A DNA stretch of 64,000 nt from Amycolatopsis bartoniae (lineage in GTDB: Bacteria > Actinomycetota > Actinomycetes > Mycobacteriales > Pseudonocardiaceae), in contig NZ_JACHWH010000003.1 of NCBI RefSeq assembly GCF_014191255.1, positions 625,501 through 689,500 of the forward strand, given 5' to 3'. The position numbers and the translations under genes were made by a program. Shown in pieces: positions 15,083-23,763 of the stretch (position 1 is the stretch's first letter; each line of letters opens with the position of its first letter). The notes beneath the pieces were generated by a model. That model was not told the DNA's origin. It made no database searches and saw only the letters and a list, made by a program, of their open reading frames with translations.

Positions 15083-15652
15083 TCAGCCGCGCGGGTCGCG
15101 GCCGGCGAGCCCCAGCAGGCGGTCCGCCGCCGGCGCGTCGGCGGGCACCGGCACCTCCTCGCCGAGGAGGTCGGTGCCCTGGATGGCCTTCAACTGTGAG
15201 CCCACCCTGATCAGCAGCTCCTCGGCGAGGTCGTCCGCGATGGGCTGCGGCGCGCCGATGCCCATCGCCAGGTCCCACGCGTGCACCGAGAGGTCCAGCG
15301 TCATCTGCCAGCCGTAGAGGGTCGCGTCGGACTCGCCGAAGGACAGGTGCACCCGCCGGCCGAGGGCGCCGGGCTCCAGCCACGCCTCGCGGGCCGCGGC
15401 GGACGCCCGTTCCCACGCCGCCACCGGGTCTTCGCCCAGCACGTCGCCGTCGTAGCGGTCGCCGACCTCGTCGAGCGTCTGCCCGGCGAGCAGGTGCGGG
15501 ACCCACAGCTGTTCGGACACGAGGTGGTTGACCACGTCCCGCACGGTCCACTCGGTACACGGCGTGGCGGCGTCCCACTGGCCGCCGGTCACCCGGTGCA
15601 CGGTTTCGTCGAACTCTCGCAGCGCGGCCCCGTGGGCGTCGAGCAGGTTCAT
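15083..15652 (-). CDS. DinB/maleylpyruvate isomerase-like metal-binding protein (TIGR03086 type)
   Basis: The 189-residue helical-bundle protein resembles the mycothiol-dependent maleylpyruvate isomerase N-terminal fold. Typical segments are TPCTEWTVRDVVNHLV near the N terminus, which supplies a metal-binding His, and DLSVHAWDLAMGIG, which supplies another. The ATG at 15652 overlaps the stop of the AcnR-like gene by 4 bases, so it is co-transcribed as its second gene. Many actinobacterial members are predicted thiol-dependent transferases using mycothiol or bacillithiol. No substrate can be inferred, and a link to aconitase regulation is not evident. Confidence 0.82.
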   Translation of the reverse strand: MNLLDAHGAALREFDETVHRVTGGQWDAATPCTEWTVRDVVNHLVSEQLWVPHLLAGQTLDEVGDRYDGDVLGEDPVAAWERASAAAREAWLEPGALGRRVHLSFGESDATLYGWQMTLDLSVHAWDLAMGIGAPQPIADDLAEELLIRVGSQLKAIQGTDLLGEEVPVPADAPAADRLLGLAGRDPRG

Positions 15653-16239
15653 GGCTCCACGGAAGCACGAACGCGGTGCCGGCGCACGCTTTCTTCGACG
15701 AGATCCAGCACCGGGCCCAGGTTTTCCGCCGGCAGCCCCATCGCCAGGTGCGAGACGAGTCCTTCGAGGACCAGTTCGAGGTACGAGGTGAGCACGTCCA
15801 CGTCGACGTCGTCGCGCAGGATCCCGGCGTCGCGCTGGCGCAGCAGGCGTTTGCGCGTCGCGGCGGTGAGCTGCTCCGAGCGTTCCGCCCAGCGGCCGCG
15901 GAACTCCGGGTCCGTGCGAAGCCGCCGCGAGACCTCCAGCCGGGTGCCGAGCCAGTCCGCGGGGTGCTCGCCGCCCGCCAGCAGGTCCCGCATCACCTGC
16001 ACCAGCCCCTGGGCGGCGACGACGTCGGCCATCCGCGCCGCGTCCTCCTCGGCCAGCGCGAGGAACAGCGACTCCTTGTCCCGGAAGTGGTGGAAGATCG
16101 CGCCGCGGGACAGCCCGGTCGCTTCCTCCAGGCGCCGGACCGTGGCACCCTCGTACCCGTACCGGGCGAAGCAGACACGTGAGCCGTCCAGGATCTGGCG
16201 CCGCCGCGCTTCGAGATGATCCTGGCTCACCCGTGGCAT
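15649..16239 (-). CDS. acnR: TetR-family regulator, AcnR-like
   Basis: The protein has 196 residues with the helix-turn-helix RRQILDGSRVCFARYGYEGA, TVRRLEEATGLSRGAIFHHF and RDKESLFLALAEEDAARMA. This closely resembles AcnR, the repressor of aconitase in corynebacteria, and M. tuberculosis Rv1474c. In those genomes it sits directly behind acn. Here acnA is 24 kb away (40686-43544) on the same strand. A site matching the published AcnR consensus (CAGNACnnncGTACTG) with one mismatch lies 38 bases upstream of the ATG, and a second lies on the acnA -10 box, which strongly supports the identity. AcnR is known to respond to citrate in C. glutamicum. The gene name is inference from similarity plus operators. 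Confidence 0.85.
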   Translation of the reverse strand: MPRVSQDHLEARRRQILDGSRVCFARYGYEGATVRRLEEATGLSRGAIFHHFRDKESLFLALAEEDAARMADVVAAQGLVQVMRDLLAGGEHPADWLGTRLEVSRRLRTDPEFRGRWAERSEQLTAATRKRLLRQRDAGILRDDVDVDVLTSYLELVLEGLVSHLAMGLPAENLGPVLDLVEESVRRHRVRASVEP

Positions 16240-16276
16240 TCGCCGATCGTGTCACGCGGGGTAGTTCTTACGCAAT

Positions 16277-16292
16277 CCGTACGTACGTACTG
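16277..16292. promoter_or_regulatory. AcnR-type operator upstream of acnR
   Basis: CCGTACGTACGTACTG matches CAGNACnnncGTACTG at every fixed position but one. It lies 38-53 bases upstream of the acnR start, suggesting autoregulation. Confidence 0.65.
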
Positions 16293-16376
16293 TGGCCCTT
16301 CGCGGGCACCTGAAATTGTCGTACCACCCGTGTAGCGTCCGGAACCAGTGCTCCTCCTGACGGAAACAGGTGTGAC

Positions 16377-17630
16377 ATGACAACGGTTCGCCACGTTCCG
16401 GGGTCCGCTCCCGGCGCCTGCGGGATGTCCGCGAAGGTCATCTCCGACCGCGCCGCCGGCGAGGGCTACGTCGCGTCGGTGTGCTTCAAGCACGGCCCTC
16501 CGAGACTGCTCGGGGTCGAGCTGGAGTACACCGTGCACTACGCCGGCGACCCCGCCAGACCCCTGCGGGCTGCTGACCTCGCCCGCGCGCTCGGGCCGCA
16601 CGCCCCGCGCACCCTCGTCCCCGACAGTCCCGCCGAGCCACTGCCCGCCGGTTCCCCGCTCACCCTCGAACCGGGCGGCCAGGTGGAGATCTCGGCCCCG
16701 CCACAGAATTCCCTGCCAGAGCTCGAGCGCGTCGTCTCCGCCGATCTGGCCTTCCTGACCGATCTCCTCGCCCGCGCGGGTTTCACCCTCGGCGAAACGG
16801 CGATCGACCCCTACCGCTCCCCGCGACGGCTGCTGACCACGCAGCGTTACGCCGCGATGGAGCGCCGCTTCGCGCCGCTGGGTCCCGGCGGCCTCACCAT
16901 GATGTGCAGCACGGCGGGGCTGCAGGTCTGCGTGGACAGCGGCGAGCGCGAAGGGATCGCGGCGCGCTGGGCCGCGGTGCACGCGCTCGGCCCGCCGCTG
17001 CTGGCCCTGTTCGCCAACTCCCCGCGGCACGCGGGGCGGGACACGGGCCTGGCGTCCGCGCGCTGGCAGGCGGTGCTCGACACCGAGCGCGCCCGCACGT
17101 TCGCCGGGCCGGTGACGCCCGACCCGGCGGCGGCGTGGGCGAGCAGGCTCATGGACACGCCGCTGATGCTGGTGCGGCGCGCCGAAGGGCCGTGGGACGC
17201 GCCGCCGCGGCTCACCTTCGCCGACTGGGTCGCCGGGCGCGGCGCGGCCGGGCTGCTCGGCCCGCCCACCACCGACGACCTTGACTACCACGTCACCACG
17301 ATGTTCACGCCCGTGCGGCCGCACGGCTACCTGGAGGTGCGCTACCTCGACGCGCAGCCGAAGGACCGGTGGCTGCACCCGGTGGCGCTGCTGACCGCAC
17401 TGCTGGCCCGCTCGTCCACTGTGGACAAATTGCTGGCGGTGTGCGAGCCCGTCGCGGACGCGTGGGAGCGCGCGGCGCGGGCCGGGCTGGGAGACGGCGA
17501 AATCGCCGCGGTGGCGGCGAAAATGGCGGACCTGGGCTGCGCGGCGCTGCCGGCCACGGGCCTGCCGCAGGAAACGATCGACGAGATCAGCGACGGCGTG
17601 CAGCGTCTCGTGCACGCCGGAAGGGGATGA
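16377..17630 (+). CDS. egtA: Ergothioneine biosynthesis glutamate-cysteine ligase EgtA
   Basis: EgtA joins glutamate and cysteine to gamma-glutamylcysteine, the sulfur donor used by EgtB. The 417-residue protein has the GCS2 fold with the ligand-binding motifs LLGVELEYTVHY (ATP/metal glutamates), LEPGGQVEISAPP and the arginine-containing RSPRRLLTTQRYAAME; the C-terminal FTPVRPHGYLEVRYLD is also typical. The ATG at 16377 has a purine-rich GACGGAAACAGG upstream. The stop overlaps the egtB start (ATGA), and all four egt genes are coupled by overlaps, so they form one transcript. The order egtA-B-C-D is that of mycobacteria. Confidence 0.95.
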   Translation: MTTVRHVPGSAPGACGMSAKVISDRAAGEGYVASVCFKHGPPRLLGVELEYTVHYAGDPARPLRAADLARALGPHAPRTLVPDSPAEPLPAGSPLTLEPGGQVEISAPPQNSLPELERVVSADLAFLTDLLARAGFTLGETAIDPYRSPRRLLTTQRYAAMERRFAPLGPGGLTMMCSTAGLQVCVDSGEREGIAARWAAVHALGPPLLALFANSPRHAGRDTGLASARWQAVLDTERARTFAGPVTPDPAAAWASRLMDTPLMLVRRAEGPWDAPPRLTFADWVAGRGAAGLLGPPTTDDLDYHVTTMFTPVRPHGYLEVRYLDAQPKDRWLHPVALLTALLARSSTVDKLLAVCEPVADAWERAARAGLGDGEIAAVAAKMADLGCAALPATGLPQETIDEISDGVQRLVHAGRG

Positions 17631-18982
17631 GCGACGTGACCGAGTTCCTGACCGAAACACCGAGCGCCTTCCGCGACGAGAACGCCGAAAGCCTGCGCGA
17701 GCACGCCGCGCGTGCGCTCGGCCGGGCACGGGAGCGCAGCACCGCGCTCACCGGCGCGGTGGACGACGAAGACCTGGTGCGCCAGCACTCGAAGCTGATG
17801 TCACCGCTGGTGTGGGACCTCGCCCACATCGGCAGCCAGGAGGAGCTGTGGCTCGTCCGCGACGTCGGCGGGCGCGAACCGCTGCGGCCGGACATCGACG
17901 ACCTGTACGACGCCTTCCAGCACCCGCGGGCCGACCGGCCGGCGCTGCCGCTGCTCGGCCCCGCCGAGGCCCGCCGGTACGTGGGCGAGGTGCGGGCGAA
18001 GGCGTTCGAGGTGCTGGAGAAGGCGCCGCTGACCGGGCGCAGGCTCACCGAGGCCGGGTTCGCGTTCGGCATGATCACCCAGCACGAGCAGCAGCACGAC
18101 GAGACGATGCTGGCCACCCACCAGCTGCGCCAGGGCGAGCCGGTGCTGCACGCCCCCGCGGCGCCGGGCCGCCGCACCGGCCCATTGCCCGCCGAGGTCC
18201 TCGTGCCGGGCGGCCCGTTCCTGATGGGCACCAGCGTCGAACCGTGGGCGCTGGACAACGAGCGCCCGGCGCACGAGGTGGACGTCGAGGCGTTCTTCCT
18301 CGACACCACGCCGGTCACCAACGGGCAGTACGCGGAGTTCTTCGACTCCGGCGGCTACGACCAGCGGCAGTGGTGGAGCGACGCGGGCTGGGAGTACCGG
18401 ACCACGCACGACATCACCGCGCCCCGGTTCTGGTACCGGCAGCAGGACGGCTGGTGGCGCAGGCGGTTCGGGGTGCACGAACGCGTGCCGGCCGAGCAGC
18501 CCGTGGTGCACGTGTCGTTCCACGAGGCCGAGGCGTACGCGGCGTGGGCGGGCAAGCGGCTGCCCACCGAACGGGAGTGGGAGAAGGCGGCGCGGTTCGA
18601 CCCGGCCACCGGCCGGTCCCGGCGCTACCCGTGGGGCGACGAGGACCCGGGGCCGGAGCACGCCAACCTCGGGCAGGCGCACCTGAGCCCCGCCGCCGTC
18701 GGCGCGTACCCGGCGGGTGCGTCGCCGCTGGGCGTGCACCAGCTGATCGGCGACGTGTGGGAGTGGACGAGCAGCGACTTCTCGGGCTATCCCGGGTTCG
18801 CCGCGTTCCCGTACCGCGAGTACTCGGAGGTGTTCTTCGGCCCGGAGTACAAGGTGCTGCGCGGTGGCTCGTTCGGCACCGACACGGCGGCGGTCCGCGG
18901 CACGTTCCGCAACTGGGACTACCCGATCCGGCGGCAGATCTTCTCCGGGTTCCGCTGCGCCAGGGACGCCCGGGGTGTGTAG
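17627..18982 (+). CDS. egtB: Ergothioneine sulfoxide synthase EgtB
   Basis: EgtB is a non-haem iron enzyme that uses O2 to join gamma-glutamylcysteine (or cysteine) to hercynine as a sulfoxide. The 451-residue protein has an N-terminal DinB-type domain (about 15-160) and a C-terminal formylglycine-generating-enzyme-like domain (about 185-450). The three iron-ligand histidines are visible: H67 in DLAHIGSQEE, and H153 and H157 in HEQQHDET. FGE-domain hallmarks VTNGQYAEF, RLPTEREWEKAAR and VLRGGSFGTD are complete. The ATG at 17627 follows AAGGGG and overlaps egtA. The length fits the family. Confidence 0.96.
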   Translation: MSDVTEFLTETPSAFRDENAESLREHAARALGRARERSTALTGAVDDEDLVRQHSKLMSPLVWDLAHIGSQEELWLVRDVGGREPLRPDIDDLYDAFQHPRADRPALPLLGPAEARRYVGEVRAKAFEVLEKAPLTGRRLTEAGFAFGMITQHEQQHDETMLATHQLRQGEPVLHAPAAPGRRTGPLPAEVLVPGGPFLMGTSVEPWALDNERPAHEVDVEAFFLDTTPVTNGQYAEFFDSGGYDQRQWWSDAGWEYRTTHDITAPRFWYRQQDGWWRRRFGVHERVPAEQPVVHVSFHEAEAYAAWAGKRLPTEREWEKAARFDPATGRSRRYPWGDEDPGPEHANLGQAHLSPAAVGAYPAGASPLGVHQLIGDVWEWTSSDFSGYPGFAAFPYREYSEVFFGPEYKVLRGGSFGTDTAAVRGTFRNWDYPIRRQIFSGFRCARDARGV

Positions 18983-19733
18983 GCACCTGGCGTACGTCGG
19001 GCCGCCCGTCGCGCCCGCGGAGCTGGTGTTCGGCGCGCCGCATTCGCTGCTGCACCAGTCGTACGCGCCGGACGACATGCGGGGCGGCGGCACGGTGAAC
19101 GCCGACGGCTTCGGCCTGGCGTGGTACGCCGATGGCGCGCCCGTGCGGTACCGGCGGGCGAGCCCGATCTGGGCCGACCACGACGCGCCCGTGCTCGCCG
19201 CGTCGGTGCGCTCGGGCGCGTTCGTGGCCGCGGTGCGCAACGGCACCGCCGGCATGCCGGCGGCCGAAAGCGCGTGCGCGCCGTTCGTCGATGGGCCCTG
19301 GGCGTTCAGCCACAACGGCCGCGTTCCCGGCTGGCCCGGCTCCCTCGCCGGGCTCGCGGGGAAGCTGCCGGTCACCGAGCTGCTCACCCTCGAAGCGCCG
19401 ACGGACTCGGCCGTGCTGTGGGCGTTGCTGCGGGAGCGGCTGCGGGCCGGGGAGCACCCGGCGGAGGCCGTCTTCGACCTCGTCCGCCGCACCGAGCAGG
19501 CCGCGCCCGGCTCGCGGCTCAACCTGCTGCTGACCGACGGCGAAACCCTGGTGGCCACCGCGTGGACCCATTCGCTGTCCTACCGCGTGCGCGGCGACGC
19601 GGTGGTGGTCGCCTCCGAACCCACCGATCCGGGGCCGGGCTGGAGCCCGGTGCCCGAAGGCCACGCCGTCGTCGCGCGCCGCGGCTCGGCCGACCTCGTA
19701 CCCCTCGACGCTGATCGGAGTACCCGTCCATGA
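18975..19733 (+). CDS. egtC: Ergothioneine biosynthesis amidohydrolase EgtC
   Basis: EgtC removes the gamma-glutamyl group from the EgtB product. It is a 252-residue class-II glutamine-amidotransferase-like Ntn hydrolase. The GTG at 18975 puts Cys at position 2 (VCRHLAYVG), which becomes the N-terminal catalytic nucleophile after removal of the initiator Met; any earlier start would hide it. Other features are NADGFGLAWYADG and PWAFSHNGRVPGWP, the substrate loop region. It overlaps egtB by 8 bases and egtD by 4. The start is therefore set both by chemistry and by operon structure. Confidence 0.95.
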   Translation: MCRHLAYVGPPVAPAELVFGAPHSLLHQSYAPDDMRGGGTVNADGFGLAWYADGAPVRYRRASPIWADHDAPVLAASVRSGAFVAAVRNGTAGMPAAESACAPFVDGPWAFSHNGRVPGWPGSLAGLAGKLPVTELLTLEAPTDSAVLWALLRERLRAGEHPAEAVFDLVRRTEQAAPGSRLNLLLTDGETLVATAWTHSLSYRVRGDAVVVASEPTDPGPGWSPVPEGHAVVARRGSADLVPLDADRSTRP

Positions 19734-20710
19734 GCGAACCCGAGCTCGAAGTGCACCGGCACCCCGCCGACCTCACCGAGGCGCTGCGCACCGACGTCCG
19801 GTCCGGCTTCTCGGCGGCGCAGAAGTGGTTGCCGCCCAAGTGGTTCTACGACGCGCGCGGCAGCGAGCTGTTCGAGGAGATCACCGCGCTGCCGGAGTAC
19901 TACCCGACCCGCGCCGAGCGCGAGGTGCTGGCGCGGGAGGCGGGCGAGATCGCCCGCGTCACCGGGGCCCGCACGCTCGTCGAGCTGGGCTCGGGGTCGA
20001 GCGAGAAGACCCGCCTGCTGCTCGACGGCCTGCGCGGGCACGGCACGCTGGAGACGTTCGTGCCGCAGGACGTCTCCGCGTCGGCGCTGGCCGAGGCGGT
20101 CGCGGCGATCCGGGCCGGCTACCCGGGGCTGGCGGTGCGCGGGGTGGTCGGTGACTTCACCGAGGACCTCGGGCTGCTGCCCGGGGAGCCGCCGCGCGTG
20201 GTGGCGTTCCTCGGCGGGACGATCGGCAACTTCTCCCCGGCCGAGCGCGGCAAGTTCCTCCGCTCGGTGCGCGCCGTGCTGGCCGAGGGGGAGTGGCTGC
20301 TGCTGGGCACCGACCTGGTCAAGGATCCGGGGACGCTGGTCCGCGCGTACGACGACGCGGCGGGCGTGACCGCGGAGTTCAACCGCAACATGCTCCGCGT
20401 GGTCAACGACCTGCTCGGCGCGGACTTCGACCCGGCCCGCTTCGCGCACGAGGCGTACTGGGACCCGGAGCACGAGTGGATCGAGATGCGGTTGCGGGCC
20501 ACCGAGGAGCAGACCGTGCGCATCCCGGGCGCGGGGCTGACGGTGTCCTTCGCCGAGGGCGAGTACATCCGCACGGAGATCTCCGCGAAGTTCCGGGCCG
20601 CCGGCGTGGCGGCCGAGCTGGCGGAGAGCGGGTTCGCCGTGGAGCGCTGGTGGACCGACGCCGAGCGCCGGTTCGGGGTGTCCCTGTCCAGGGCGGTTCG
20701 GGAGGAATGA
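19730..20710 (+). CDS. egtD: Histidine N-alpha-methyltransferase EgtD
   Basis: EgtD uses three SAM to trimethylate histidine to hercynine, the first intermediate of ergothioneine. The 326-residue protein shows the family signature KWFYDARGSELFEEITALPE (residues about 36-55), the SAM site ELGSGSSEKTRLLL, FLGGTIGNFSPAER and the C-terminal EYIRTEISAKF, SLSRAV. The ATG at 19730 overlaps the egtC stop. This is the last gene of the operon; egtE, the PLP-dependent C-S lyase for the final step, is not present here, so it is encoded elsewhere or replaced. Confidence 0.96.
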   Translation: MSEPELEVHRHPADLTEALRTDVRSGFSAAQKWLPPKWFYDARGSELFEEITALPEYYPTRAEREVLAREAGEIARVTGARTLVELGSGSSEKTRLLLDGLRGHGTLETFVPQDVSASALAEAVAAIRAGYPGLAVRGVVGDFTEDLGLLPGEPPRVVAFLGGTIGNFSPAERGKFLRSVRAVLAEGEWLLLGTDLVKDPGTLVRAYDDAAGVTAEFNRNMLRVVNDLLGADFDPARFAHEAYWDPEHEWIEMRLRATEEQTVRIPGAGLTVSFAEGEYIRTEISAKFRAAGVAAELAESGFAVERWWTDAERRFGVSLSRAVREE

Positions 20711-20722
20711 TCGAATAGCCTG

Positions 20723-21190
20723 GTGAACCCGTTACCCCGTATCGCACTCTGGCTCGCGTCCCAGCCCTGGTTCATGCGCGCGGCGAAGTTCGTCCCGCCG
20801 CTCGACAAGCGCCTGCACCGGCTGACCGGGGGGCGCGTGTCGCTGCTCGGGATCGCGGGCCTGCCGTCGATGCGCCTGACCACCACCGGGCGCAAGAGCG
20901 GGCTGGAGCGCACGGTCAACCTGCTCTACTTCCCGCGTGGCGACCAGTTCGTGCTGATCGGCTCCAACTGGGGCAAGCCGCGTGACCCGGACTGGGCGCA
21001 CAACCTGCGGGCCCAGCCGAAGGCGCTGGTCGAGGTGCGGCGGAAGAAGGTGCCGGTGCTCGCGACGGAGGTGACGGGCGAGCGGTACGCCGCGTTGTGG
21101 CGGGAGGTGCTGGAGTTCTGGCCGGGATACGCGATGGAGCGTTCGGTCGCGGGCCGGGAACTGCCGCTGTTCGTGCTCGACCGCCGCTGA
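20723..21190 (+). CDS. Deazaflavin (F420)-dependent nitroreductase-family protein
   Basis: This is a 155-residue member of the actinobacterial Ddn/deazaflavin-dependent nitroreductase family (split-barrel flavin-binding fold). Recognisable parts are LTTTGRKSGLERTVNLLYF and FVLIGSNWGKPRDPDWAHNL, plus the strand that places residues against the F420 phosphate. Family members reduce quinones and nitro compounds with F420H2 at the membrane. The GTG at 20723 lies 12 bases after egtD, so read-through from the egt operon is likely; pairing of ergothioneine with an F420 reductase would fit redox protection. Substrate unknown. Confidence 0.88.
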   Translation: MNPLPRIALWLASQPWFMRAAKFVPPLDKRLHRLTGGRVSLLGIAGLPSMRLTTTGRKSGLERTVNLLYFPRGDQFVLIGSNWGKPRDPDWAHNLRAQPKALVEVRRKKVPVLATEVTGERYAALWREVLEFWPGYAMERSVAGRELPLFVLDRR

Positions 21191-21347
21191 TCCCGGCCGC
21201 CCCGTATATCCGATTTGAGCCTGAATGGGAGGAAACCGAGGTGAACTCTCGTTGAACCTCGCGCGGAAACCCCCGGCAGGGGCGTGAAAGTCCCCGCCAA
21301 CGCTTACGCTCCGTTCGGCAATCATCCGTTCGAGCGATAGGAGCAGG

Positions 21348-22514
21348 GTGTCGCGCTGGCTCACGGGCGTGGTGCTCGCCGCCGTGGTGGTGGTCGTCGG
21401 GGGAGTGGTGTTCCTCGCCTGGCAGGGCACTCCCGCGGCCGAACCCGGCGATCCGATGATCACCGTCTCGCGATCGTCCTGCGGCGAAGGCTGGACCGAC
21501 CCGAAGCCGGGCATCCAGTCCTTCCGGCTGCACAACACCGGTTCCGTCACCGCCGAGGCCGACCTGGTCGACCCCGCGACCGGCACCGTCTTCGGTGAGG
21601 TCGAGGGCATCGGCCCGGGCACCACCCGCACGCTGCAGGTCACCCTCGGCAACGGCGTCTACGCCTTCCGGTGCACGCCCGAGGAGACCGACCCCATCAC
21701 CGGCCCCAGCGTCACCATCACCGGCGGCGACGAGCGCTCCGGCCCGGCCGTCGTGCCGGTCTCCCGCAACGACCTCCTCGCCCCGCTGCGCGACTACCAG
21801 ACCTACGTCACCGCGGGCGTCGACACGCTCTCCACCCAGGCCGACGCGCTGCGCGACGCCGTGCACGGCGGGAACCGCGCCGCGAGCGAGGCCGCCTGGC
21901 TCACCGCGCACCTGACGTACGAACGCCTCGGCGCCGCGTACGACGCCTTCGGCGACTCCGACGGCGCGATCAACGGCACCACCGACGGCCTGCCCGGCGG
22001 CACCGCCGACGAGGGCTTCACCGGCTTCCACCGGCTGGAATACGGCCTGTGGCACAACGAGGACCTCGGCGCGCTCGCCGCGGTGGCCGACCAGCTCGAC
22101 GCCGACGTGCACCAGCTGCGCACCGACCTGCCCCGCCTGCAGGTCGACCCGAACGACCTGGGCCTGCGTGCCCACGAGATCCTGGAGAACACCCTGCAGT
22201 TCGAACTCACCGGCCGCACCGACTACGGCAGCGGCACCAACCTCGCCACCGCGCTGGCCAACCTGGACGGCACGCGCGAGGTGCTGACCGTGTTGCGGCC
22301 CCTGCTGACGTCCCGGATCCAGATGTCCGATGTGGACAGCTGGGTGGACCGCACCGACCAGGCCCTCCGCTCCGCGCAGCGGCCCGACGGCGGCTGGACG
22401 CCCGTCACCCAGCTCACGCGTGAGCAGCACGAGAAGATCGACGGCGCGGTCGGCGGGCTGGTCGAACGCCTCGCCCCGATCGCGGCCATCACCGAGCCGA
22501 GGCGGGTCCCGTGA
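21348..22514 (+). CDS. efeO: Iron uptake system component EfeO
   Basis: The 388-residue extracytoplasmic protein has one N-terminal membrane/signal segment (residues 5-25). A cupredoxin-like domain (about 35-127, with SCGEGW and VYAFRC cysteines) and a Peptidase_M75/EfeO domain (about 140-385) follow. The M75 metal motif appears as [10 protein letters not shown] (HxxE), and EILEN supplies further acidic ligands. EfeO binds Fe2+/Fe3+ for delivery to the EfeU permease. The GTG at 21348 follows AGGAGCAGGG. It overlaps efeB by 4 bases. No efeU is adjacent on either side, which is unusual for the EfeUOB system. Confidence 0.92.
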   Translation: MSRWLTGVVLAAVVVVVGGVVFLAWQGTPAAEPGDPMITVSRSSCGEGWTDPKPGIQSFRLHNTGSVTAEADLVDPATGTVFGEVEGIGPGTTRTLQVTLGNGVYAFRCTPEETDPITGPSVTITGGDERSGPAVVPVSRNDLLAPLRDYQTYVTAGVDTLSTQADALRDAVHGGNRAASEAAWLTAHLTYERLGAAYDAFGDSDGAINGTTDGLPGGTADEGFTGFHRLEYGLWHNEDLGALAAVADQLDADVHQLRTDLPRLQVDPNDLGLRAHEILENTLQFELTGRTDYGSGTNLATALANLDGTREVLTVLRPLLTSRIQMSDVDSWVDRTDQALRSAQRPDGGWTPVTQLTREQHEKIDGAVGGLVERLAPIAAITEPRRVP

Positions 22515-23722
22515 CCGCGAACCGCCGGACCTTCCTGCGTGGCGCCGTGCTCGGCGCCGGGGTGACCGCCGCCGCGGCGGGCACGGGCGTTGCCGTCGCC
22601 GCTGCCACCACCGCCACCACTGCCGGCACCGGGGAGTCCCTGCCCTTCCACGGCACGCACCAGGCCGGGATCCTGCGTTTCCCGGCGCCCCAGTCGATCG
22701 TGGCGTCCTTCGACGTGATCGCCGGGAACCGGGCGGAGCTCACCGACCTGCTGCGCGCCGTCACCGACCGGGCCCGCTTCCTGACCACCGGCGGCTCGCC
22801 GACCGCCGTCGGGATCACCGCGCCCCCGGCCGACTCCGGTGTGCTCGGCCCCACCGTTCCGGCGGGCGACCTCACCGTCACCCTCGGCGTGGGGGCGTCG
22901 CTGTTCGACGACCGTTACGGCCTCGCCGACCGGAAACCCGCGAAGCTCACGCAGATGCGGATGTTCCCCAACGACGCGCTCGACGAGGCCCAGTGCCACG
23001 GCGACCTCAGCCTGACACTCGCCGCCAGTGACTCGGACACCGTCGTGCACGCGCTGCGCGACATCGCCCGCGCGACCCGCGGCGCGATGCAACTGCGCTG
23101 GCGCATCAACGGGTTCAGCTCGCGCCCGCGCCCGGAAGGCACGCCCCGCAACCTGATGGGCTTCAAGGACGGCACGGTCAACCCGGCGGCGGACGAGCTC
23201 GACCGGCTCGTGTGGGTGTCCGGCGGCGGCGAGCCCGCGTGGACCACCGGCGGCAGCTACCAGGTGATCCGGCTGATCCGCATGCTCGTCGAGTTCTGGG
23301 ACCGCGTCTCGCTCTCCGAGCAGGAGAACATGTTCGGCCGCCGCCGCGACAGCGGGGCGCCGCTCGACGGCGCGGCCGAGACCGACCTGCCGAACTACGC
23401 CGACGACCCGACCGGCACGGTCATCCCGCTCACCAGCCACATGCGGCTGGCCAACCCGCGCACGCCGGAGACCGACTCCAGCCGCATCCTGCGCCGGGCG
23501 TGCAACTACGACCGGGGCGTCGACAGCAACGGCAACCTCGACATGGGCCTGATCTTCACCTGCTACCAGCAGGACATCGCCCGGCAGTTCGAGGCCGTCC
23601 AAACGCGACTGATCGACGAGCCGCTGACCGACTACATCTCGCCGTTCGGCGGCGGCTACTTCTTCGCACTGCCCGGCGTGACCGGGCCCACCGACTTCTT
23701 CGGCCGGGCCTTGCTGGCCTGA
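22511..23722 (+). CDS. efeB: Deferrochelatase/Dyp-type peroxidase EfeB
   Basis: This is a 403-residue haem peroxidase of the DyP family. It has a twin-arginine signal (NRRTFLRG, R5-R6, then a hydrophobic stretch to about residue 35), so it is exported folded with its cofactor. The diagnostic GxxDG motif is GFKDGTVNP. The C-terminal half holds the proximal His region ([20 protein letters not shown]) and the final FFALPG. EfeB oxidises Fe2+ for EfeO or extracts iron from haem, and may act on dyes and phenols. It is translationally coupled to efeO. Confidence 0.94.
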   Translation: MTANRRTFLRGAVLGAGVTAAAAGTGVAVAAATTATTAGTGESLPFHGTHQAGILRFPAPQSIVASFDVIAGNRAELTDLLRAVTDRARFLTTGGSPTAVGITAPPADSGVLGPTVPAGDLTVTLGVGASLFDDRYGLADRKPAKLTQMRMFPNDALDEAQCHGDLSLTLAASDSDTVVHALRDIARATRGAMQLRWRINGFSSRPRPEGTPRNLMGFKDGTVNPAADELDRLVWVSGGGEPAWTTGGSYQVIRLIRMLVEFWDRVSLSEQENMFGRRRDSGAPLDGAAETDLPNYADDPTGTVIPLTSHMRLANPRTPETDSSRILRRACNYDRGVDSNGNLDMGLIFTCYQQDIARQFEAVQTRLIDEPLTDYISPFGGGYFFALPGVTGPTDFFGRALLA

Positions 23723-23763
23723 CCGGGGAGAACCCGTTCCCACCCATCCAGCAGGAGGACACT

